A stretch of DNA of 64,000 bases from assembly GCF_001638985.1 (NCBI RefSeq), contig NW_017265159.1:248001-312000 (forward strand), read 5' to 3'. The position numbers were made by a program, and so were the translations under genes. Of this stretch, positions 55,743-64,000 are shown piece by piece. Each line of letters opens with the position of its first letter. Positions within the stretch are counted from its first letter, which is position 1. Below the pieces are notes generated by a model. The model saw nothing but the letters and a program-made list of their open reading frames with translations. It had not been told where the DNA came from and did not search any database. The DNA comes from Phycomyces blakesleeanus NRRL 1555(-) (lineage: Eukaryota > Mucoromycota > Mucoromycetes > Mucorales > Phycomycetaceae).

Positions 55743-58095
55743 TGTTAGAATGGTTTGATTGTGAGGTTATGAGATGTTTGGGATAGGGATAGGGATAGAG
55801 GTAAGATAGGGTGAGGTAAGGTTAGATGGTGATGTTAAGTAAGATGAAGTGGGGTGAGGTAGTGTGGTGTGGTGTGGTGTGGTGTGGTGTGGTGTGGTGT
55901 GGTGTTTGTAAAGAAGTAGGTTGAGTTGAATTGAATTGAATTCTGTTCTTTAGTTGATCTAAGCTGTAGAAGAATGAGAGTGTTTGATAATTGTCGACTG
56001 ACAATTTATATTTATTTGAATAATTTTTTTTAAGAACAGTAATTCTATTTTATAAATATCAACAAGGCTTTGTTCAAAAATAAATAAATTATTGAACACC
56101 TTGGCTCAGACATAAAGACATAAAGACAGACAGGCACAGGCACGCACACATCAACCTTCCCAAAACTATAAAGATAAAGGACATTAAAGGCGGTCCTTAT
56201 TTGGAGGGGATTCACAGCCACTCAGATTTGGTTACAAAATAAAATATAATAGAAAAATATATGAATTAAATAGGCTAAAATTATAATCCCATAGGCTGTC
56301 CAATTTAAATAGACGCCCATGTTTCACATACGCGCCACACGATTATACCAGAGGTACAAAACCTTATATCTATTTATACCAACCAAACGATGAAGCTCTC
56401 TTTATGAAACTTATTAATCCGACCACCATGTTCTTTTTTATGTATATAACAAATATCAAATTTATGTATATGCTTGCTTGCTTGCTTGTTTTTATTTTCT
56501 CTTATAAATTTTGTAACCTAAAAAAAGAAAGATCAAAACTCATCACAATGACCCCACTTCTTCCCCTGTCCATTGTTCTTACCCAAGATTGTCACAATAG
56601 AGTATATCTATTTTTCTAAATATATAAAACACCTACATATATACCTACATAAAAATTATATCTATATTCTAATAAATATATATATATATATATCTTTATG
56701 TATATTCTGTCATTATTTATTAACTTAATAAATTTATATATATAATACACTTCTTCTTATTCTTACTCAAATTCATATTCAAAACTAGTATTCTTTTCTC
56801 AATCTGATCAATTTCTTTGGGCTGGAGATTGTGCTTACATGTGCAGATTTCTGTACTCACACAATCCTTTAAACGTGTAACACTGTGCTCTTCAAAATGT
56901 AACCCTCTAAAAATATTTTCAAAATAATAGTATTATGTTATCCAATAAATAGAAATAATAATGATATATAGTCATAATTTCCATTTTGCATGTATGTATA
57001 TGTATGTGCGTGGGCGCGGTAACTGTTCCAAAGTATCTCTCCTTTCCTCCCTCTCTTCCTCTCTTGACTCAATTCTCCTATCACCTCCTCACCTCCGACC
57101 CTTGCTTTTGGTTTTGTGTTGTCTTAAAGAAGGCACAGCCGTGTGATTAATTAAATACCCAGATAAATGAATTATAGATCTAATATACACACCCATATAG
57201 CAATGCACCAATACAAGGCAACAATATCAACTTAATCAGAGGGTAATTTTTGTATTAGGTTTATCATTGACATCACTACAGTCAGTACAAACTTTTTATA
57301 TGTATACATAAATAAAATATATTATCTCACTAAATTTCGAAAATTTTGATTCTCATTTCCCACCTCCCCTTTTTCTTTTCATTTTGTATAGGTGTATATT
57401 CTGTATAGTGTCTACTTGAACTTATTGTATAATTGCTCCCAAATCTTGGGCTTTTACATTTTTCTTGTAAGAATCTGATTGCTGCAAACACCCTCAATAA
57501 ATCAGCTCATTGATACACCAACTTTATATTATTCACCTTAACTTCCTCTAGTTGAACCCCCATTCCTGAAAACAAAACAAAAAAAAAATCTCATCAAGAA
57601 AATCCCTCAAATGTGTAAATCCTTAATGTTGTGTGTGTATTAAGCTTAAATGCGCGATTTTATCCATTCGTTATGCTCTATTAGAAGTCTAAAGATCTTA
57701 TGACTATTTATGGTATAGCAAAGAGAAACGGAAAGAGGAACAGGGTTAGTGGTATAGAGAGAAAGAGAGAAAGAGAGAAAAAGAGAAAAAGAGAGAATTG
57801 AACTTATAAAGGTATTATTTTATTTTATTTTATTTATTTAAAAAAAAAACGCCCCTTTTTTATTTATTTATTTATTTATTTCTCAGATAATCATAATAAT
57901 CATAATCATAATCATAATCATCGTAATCAAGGGATCCCTTCTTTCTTCTTTCTTCTACTTATTTTCTCGTTCTTCCTTTTCCTTCCTCTTCTTTCGCTTT
58001 CCTTTTATCTATATTTTGACTTTGCTTTTGTGACTTCCCAAAATAGAGAAGAAATAAGAAGAAGAAGTCTTGGCTATCAAATTCTATAGTCCATT
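55743..58095. other. AT-rich intergenic region
   Basis: 2.35 kb between a minus- and a plus-strand gene, so both promoters lie here. A (GGTGT)n array occurs at 55862-55905 just upstream of the coiled-coil gene. Other simple repeats: GAGAAA (57755-57800), TTTA (57860-57880), AATCAT (57890-57925), then pyrimidine-rich DNA before the copper-fist start. No gene seen. Confidence 0.6.
55862..55905. repeat. (GGTGT)n pentanucleotide repeat
   Basis: About eight tandem GGTGT units, about 120 bp upstream of the coiled-coil gene start. Confidence 0.9.
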
Positions 58096-58460
58096 ATGAT
58101 TCTGATTGAGAATGTCAAATATGCCTGTGCCAGTGAGTTCGATAAGTTAGAATGCTTTTATTCATTTTTTATGATAGAATAAAAAAATAATAGTATGATT
58201 AGTGTTAATGTCAGTAGAAATGCCTAATTTTTATATATATATATATTTATAATTTATATTAATATTAATATTAATAACACTAATAACTAATAACAGCCTG
58301 CATCAAGGTCCATACATGTCAAATAAAGTGAATCGATTGTACTTCTGGGTCTGATATCATGCATACTAAAATATATCTATATATTTATATATCTTTATAT
58401 GTCTGTCTGTCTGTGTCTGTCTGTCTCTTTTTACGCACATACACACGCACATGTATATAA

Positions 58461-58496
<36 letters not shown>

Positions 58497-58867
58497 TTAT
58501 ATATGTCTACTTTTTACACATTCTATACACACACACACACATACATACATACATACATACATACATACACATTTATATACTACAGGGTCATCGCTCCTCC
58601 CAGTGCTGTCACACCGACCGACATCTACTTCCAATCCGACGGAAAGGCAGACCAGCAAGCCAATGCGAAAAATGCAGAGAACAAAGGCAGAAGAAGAGTA
58701 TCCACCAAAAGTGCGCGTGCCATAAAAAAACCTCTGTAGAACCAGGTCTTTATTGCAATTCATCCGAATATCTTCCTCTGGACCGCAAACAACCAAAGCC
58801 ATCATCGAAGACCTTAAAGCCGTTGACAGCAAGGCAGAAAATGGCCATTGCAACCCTTTTAATGTAA
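58096..58867 (+). CDS. Copper-fist domain protein, three exons including an 11-nt micro-exon
   Basis: Copper-fist DNA-binding domain, as in the fungal copper-sensing regulators Ace1/Amt1/Mac1/Cuf1. The gene is seen only after splicing: exon 1 58096-58132 (MILIENVKYACA plus one base), exon 2 58297-58307 (11 nt, completing TCIK), exon 3 58586-58867 (GHRSSQCCHTDRHLLPIRRK onwards). Joined in frame this gives 109 residues. The Zn ligands are C11, C14, C23 and H25 (C-x2-C-x8-C-x-H). The minor-groove KGRP motif and QCEKCREQR follow, with CAC near residue 60. The product lacks the long C-terminal CxC-rich half of typical family members. The stop TAA at 58865 could instead follow a GT donor (58864-58865 overlaps GTAAAA), so more exons may exist downstream. 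Donor GTCCAT after the micro-exon is weak. Confidence 0.85.
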
Positions 58868-61018
58868 AAAAAAAGAAGAGAAATATACATATACATATAC
58901 ATATACATATATACACATTCACCAATACAAACACACATACACTTATATACATATATATATATATATATATACATTTGCTGCTGCCTATTCTTATTTTTAT
59001 TATTTACCTATAGTTAAAATACTATACCTCTTGAATGATTTGCTTGGATATATACAGTTCTTTCTTCCCTTTCTTTCTTTTTGTGCTTTTAAAAAACGCG
59101 TATAAATGATACGAAACATTTTTGTATATCTTGTCTTTTTCTCTTGGTTGTACACTGGCAATTCGATGAGGATAATTGAGATCGATGTTCATTTAATCCT
59201 AAATATTCACATTATATGTATATATTGAATTGACAAATCAACTGGAATTATTTTTCTTATTTACTTATTTACTTATTCCTCCTTTTCGCACATATACACT
59301 ACACACACACACTCCACGCAAAAGACAAGCTTACTAATTTATACTACCAAAGTATTCTGTCAGTTGTAATAGCAAAAATCATTTATTTATTTATTTAAAA
59401 ATCCAGCTTTATATTTATATAGCACACTCAATTTTGAGAATAGGAAACAGATCCACTGTTTCACAAACAATATTAACGCACATCAGTTACCATGGCCACC
59501 AAGTGTATTTTGATGAGTGCACCTAAAATAAGGAATAAATAACATATATATATATATTACATTCAATGCTGACATATCAAACAACCCTTTGAATATCGTA
59601 CTATCAAACTTGTCACCCCAGTCAAATGGCAATTATAGCTAGTGTAAGCAAGTATTTCGGGATAGTAAAACAGTACAAAGAAGAAGAAAGATTATTCTTC
59701 AAATCAATAAGTAAATGTGTGTATGTATGCTTTTTGTTTATATAAGCCTCAAATAGATAGATAAATAGACAGATAGATGGACATAAATATCTATTAGTTT
59801 CTGTTCTATTTCAAATATCCCTCAAGATTCTGTCGGATCGGCTCACAACATCGGATAAGTAGACAAGACTAACGAACCTATACATCAAGGTCTTGTTGGA
59901 ATTGATATAGCAAAACATTATTCTTTGAACCTGTAAAAGAAAGAAAACAAAGTATGCCGTAGTAATTTATTGACTAGAGTGTATGTACTACACGTGTCCT
60001 AACGTAATGTCAGTAATTTCCAAAGCTAAATTATTATTTTAATAATGATCTATATACATAAATATGAAGCAGTTAGAGACTTCAATTTAAGTTCTGTAGT
60101 CGGACAAGATCGGCTGTATTGGTTTCTGTTTTTTTTTCACTTTCCTTCTTGTTTTACATATTACACATTGATTGAACAGTCCATTCTTTGGGAGGACATA
60201 TTGTCTAATGGCAAATGGCTTCCTTTATGATTAACATTACCGTCATAGTTATCGCCATAATTATTAACACTAGCATTGCTATTGTTAGCCACACACACAC
60301 ACACACACACATACATAGATGTGCTTGCAAGTATAAAGGAAATATCGTACTAATAGCACTTTTATATATATATATATATATATTCTTATTCTTATTCTTA
60401 TTCTTTTTCTCGGAGTACAATTGAGAGCCCTTCACATACTATTACCTGGATTGTGTCACGGTTCTACATGAGGACACTGACCCCTACGCCATCGTTCTGG
60501 ATAAATCCATGGAAAATTATTGGACAGCCTTGTCCGTGTATCTTTTTTTTTAATACCTCATTCTCAAACAAAAAAAATAAAAAACCAAATATATATAATA
60601 ATAATCAATAATCAATAATTGTACTACCAGTTTATATCCATTTTTTTTCTCAGGCAAAAATCTCTCTTCCCACCCCAGGCTCACAGTTCAATTTTATTTG
60701 CAACAGATAGACATATTTGTGAATACTTTTCTGTGAATTAAGATAAAAGCTAAATTTACAGGTTTATTCTTCTTTTAATTAATATCAGTACCAATAATAA
60801 TAAAAAAGAAAAGCAAGAAAACAAAAAGTAAACTATAAATTAAGAAACGCCTCAAAGATAATGCGTAACAAAAAAAAAATAAGAAGAAGAAGAAGAAAAA
60901 GAGAAGGAGGAAGAGGAAGATGAAGGGGTTGAAAGTTCTATAGGAAATTACAATAAAATGAATACACTCAAAATACGTAATATTCAGGGTATTTATTAAC
61001 AACGGCTGACAATATCCT

Positions 61019-61050
<32 letters not shown>

Positions 61051-62974
61051 ATAACCGTTGTGCGTTCGGCAAGTACTCCTTTTTTTCTTAAAAAGAAAGA
61101 GTATGTCCTTCTTATTGGGTTATGAAAATATATAAAGATTCTTTAAAGGCGGTGAAGTGGCTGGAGGGGAAAAGTGAAGCAAAGCGAAGCAAAGTAAAGT
61201 AGAGTAGAGTGGAATAGATGTGCATTAAGATGTGAATTTTCATTTTTGTGGATCTGCTTATTCAGGGACACAATTAACTCTCAATCTCTGAGTTTCCTTA
61301 CATCTCACTTTATGGTATCAAAGTAAACCAAGCCCATTCACAACCATGCGACACAAAATAATAATAATAATTGTATGGCTGATAGTAACAATAATACCAA
61401 CAAGATCCTCGGTTAAAACGTAATTTATATGCACTCCATGAAGATCTACAAAGAAAAGAAAAGAAAAGAAATCGAAATAAAAAATAAAATTGATTTGCAA
61501 AAAACAAAACAAAAAGATCAGAAAGGATGTACTTTGTAAGGAGAGAGAGAGAGAGAGAGAGAGAGGGGCGGGGGATGTTTATTTCTATGTGAAAACGAGA
61601 ACTTTTTGATTGCAAGTTGGAGTTGAAGTTGAAGTACAAGCGAATCTAAAATAGTAGTGATATTTGAAAGGCATACATACTTTTTTCTTTTTGGGCCAAT
61701 ATTCTCTCTCTCTCTTTATGTATATCTCTTCTTTATTCAGTGTTCCATATAAAGCACTAATAATTAAAAGTAATAATTAAATACTATTATATTAAATAAA
61801 CAAGCCAAATAGAAAACTTTGTTAATAGCCAAAAACAAAAATTAATAATAATAATAATATTATTAAAAAGATATTTGTAGAGGACAAGAATTACACATGT
61901 TGCATGCATGAGCCACCTTTCATATTATATACAATGTCACTTTTAAAGAAAAAAGATAAATAGAGAAAGACAAATACTTCTTTAAAAGATAAGCCTAATT
62001 GAATATCTATAATTAACACCTACATACACATATTGTAAGACCAGCTTTTTATGGATATATAGATAGATATATGTGTATTATTAGTAAAAGGCATTTGAGA
62101 ACAAAAAATTCGCATTTTAAGCCAAGGTTATATCCATATTCTTACGCCTCAATATTTTATAAAATGTAGAAAATAATAATCTAAAAGAAAAACAAAGGTT
62201 GCCATGGCTACAAAACCTGGTTACCAAAAAAAAAACACATACACACATATCATAGGAGTACCTGCTTTTTCTAAAGTAAAACTATGAAAAATAAATTGGA
62301 GTAGAATAAGAATACAGATATATTATGTACATTATGTAAGAATCGATTAGCCAATTAATTATTTAATTGTATAGCTCTTGTAGACATTTTGGCTTGAAGC
62401 GAAAGATCCCTTTTATTTTTATTTCAACAAATCTTGTTTCAATTTCTCTTTTTCTTTCTTCCTCTAGTTTATTCTTTTTCCATTCTTTTTGTGCTTTCTC
62501 CATTATAGTTTTATGCTGTTCATTGTCCGCTTATTTGATCAAAGTCACATGAATTCAACGTCACGTAGCTTGGCTGTTTTGCGATGGCGCGCGTGTGCAC
62601 TTGGTGTCAAGGGAAAAACACGACTTGTTTTTTTCTTCCTTCATTGAACGTACTACACACTCACGTACACAAGGCATCCTGAAAGCACATGGGTAATAAT
62701 TGCCACCTAGTTCATCAAGCCTATTTCTATTTTTCATCTTAAAAAAAAAGAACAAACCAAAAACCACAAAAAAAAACCACAAAAAGAAGGTCAAAAAAAA
62801 ACTCCCCTTTGTAGACATTAACCTGTACCTGTCAATTCATTTCTGTTGAACCTACAATTATTTACTACAAAGCAAAACATTGACTAAAGCAAAACACAAA
62901 AACAAAACGTTATACATCTCTCTCTCTTTCTCTCTTTTATATGTATATATATAAACTTATATTTATATACGACT
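58868..62974. other. AT-rich intergenic region, possible unassigned exons
   Basis: 4.1 kb. Simple repeats abound: CATATA (58885-58910), CA (60287-60310), TATG (61024-61050), GA (61540-61565). Two exon-like segments in phase lie at 60428-60535 and 60654-60710 on the plus strand (see findings); no start exon was found. A GC-richer stretch at 62540-62610 lies upstream of the nucleoporin and may be promoter or 5' exon. No firm gene. Confidence 0.5.
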
Positions 62975-64000
62975 TTATCATCCATATCTCTTCATTTGAA
63001 CCCATCCGCAGCATTCTCATTCGGAAACAACGCAAATAAACCAGCAGCTGGTGGATTTGGTGGATTTGGCGCTCAAAGTACGTCTAATTACTTTCATTTT
63101 AGCAACAGGATAATCTACCAAAACCGAAATTATTTGTTAATCAACGAGAATCCGCTCATCAATCGAGCAACTTCATTAGTATTTTAATTAACTAGAAATA
63201 TAAAAATCAATCATTTCATTTCTCTCTTTTTATGCAAATTGTATGCGCATGTAACACTATATATATTTATTCACCTTACTATTTTTTTTTATTTGGTTTC
63301 TTGAATTAGATACCGGTGGTGCACCCGCTGCAGCTGGAGGATTCGGTCAACCCCAAGGCGGTGGATTTTCATTTGGCAACAATGCTGCCCCAGCCGCTGC
63401 CGCACCCGCAGCTGGAGGTTTCTCGTTCGGTAACGCATCTGCTGCCGCACCTGCTGCTGGAGGATTTGGAGGATTCGGTGGCGGTGCTGCTGCTGCACCC
63501 GCACCCGCACCTGCTGCTGGAGGATTTGGAGGATTTGGTGGCGGTGCTTCTGCTACACCCGCACCTGCCGCTGGAGGATTTGGAGGATTTGGAGGTGCTG
63601 CTGCTGCAACACCCGCACCTGCTGCCGGTGGATTTGGAGGATTTGGAGGTGCTGCTGCTGCTACACCCGCACCTGCTGCCGGTGGATTTGGAGGATTTGG
63701 AGGTGCTGCTGCTGCTACACCTGCACCTGCCGCTGGAGGATTTGGTGGGTTCGGTGGTGCTTCTACTGCTGCACCTGCTGCTGGAGGATTCGGAGGCTTC
63801 GGTGGAGCTTCTGCCGCACCTGCTGCCACACCTGCCGCTGGAGGATTCGGTGGATTCGGCGGTGCCGCTGCTGCACCCGCTGCCACACCTGCTGCTGGAG
63901 GATTCGGTGGATTCGGTGCCACTGCTGTTTCTACACCTGCTGCCGGAGGATTCGGTGCAACTTCCACACCCGCACCCGCTGCTGGAGGATTTGGAGGATT
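62975..64000 (+). CDS. FG-repeat nucleoporin, N-terminal part (continues beyond window)
   Basis: Phenylalanine-glycine repeat protein of the nuclear pore channel, runs off the right edge. A first visible coding segment ends at 63077 (FSFGNNANKPAAGGFGGFG). It splices with GTACGT to an acceptor at 63308-63309 and continues GGAPAAAGGFGQPQGGGFSF. Thereafter a regular unit of about 45-60 bp encodes PAPAAGGFGGFGGAA-type repeats to the end of the window. The mix of FSFG and GFGGFG points to the Nsp1/Nup62 or Nup49/Nup54 group, but the diagnostic C-terminal coiled coil lies outside. No ATG is in frame at the start: the open frame begins after a stop near 62950, and CCGCAG at 63005-63010 could be a splice acceptor to an upstream first exon. 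The start coordinate is therefore approximate. Confidence 0.85.
63420..64000 (+). repeat. Tandem coding repeat encoding GGFGGFG and PAPAA units
   Basis: At least ten near-identical copies of GGAGGATTTGGAGGATTTGG-like segments separated by GCTGCTGCTAC ACCCGCACCT-like linkers, continuing past the window end. Confidence 0.9.

Noticed and set aside
58399..58725. ORF joining CA/TA repeats to a Ser/Thr-rich peptide
   Set aside because: It is an out-of-frame reading of intron 2 and exon 3 of the copper-fist gene.
63347..63967. Long minus-strand ORF with repeating PPNPPAAG units
   Set aside because: It is the antisense shadow of the GGFGGFG coding repeat of the nucleoporin.

Overview
The window looks like nuclear DNA of an early-diverging filamentous fungus, most likely Mucoromycota (Mucorales-like). 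The genes are eukaryotic, with many short GT-AG introns (about 60-250 bp). Intergenic DNA is very AT-rich and full of simple repeats. Several products are fungal: a copper-fist protein, a PalI/Rim9-like membrane protein, a fungal transcription-factor middle-region protein and MET14. No prokaryotic, viral or CRISPR feature was found.

Left third (1-23 kb): DNA polymerase delta catalytic subunit (minus, 3' end cut by the window edge), a 3.5-kb gap with only weak open segments, a cytochrome P450 (minus), DOT1 histone H3K79 methyltransferase (plus), APS kinase MET14 (minus), a 2-kb gap holding a 401-bp TIR element and a decayed ORF, a vacuolar-type alkaline phosphatase (plus), a gap with a 166-bp inverted-repeat element, and a TatD/Scn1-like hydrolase (minus).

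Middle (23-42 kb): a JMJD6-type JmjC oxygenase (minus), a peroxisomal PTGR3/ZADH2-type oxidoreductase ending in SKL (minus), a divergent Cdc2-like kinase (plus), ribosomal protein uS5/RPS2 (plus), a small two-exon protein whose splicing creates a seven-cysteine tail (minus), two neighbouring calmodulin-like EF-hand genes (plus), and a PalI/SUR7-like four-TM protein (plus).

Right third (42-64 kb): a cis-prenyltransferase (RER2-like, minus), a transcription-factor-like protein without a zinc cluster (minus), a rhodanese plus dual-specificity phosphatase (MAPK-phosphatase-like, minus), a coiled-coil protein (minus), a copper-fist protein whose metal-binding domain is split by an 11-nt micro-exon (plus), and the start of an FG-repeat nucleoporin running off the right edge.

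The genes are mostly unrelated housekeeping and regulatory genes rather than one pathway. I found no clear novel multi-gene system. The best candidates for a second look are the seven-cysteine small protein, the micro-exon copper-fist gene, the atypical CDK, and the short TIR elements. Exon boundaries were read by eye from splice consensus and reading frame.
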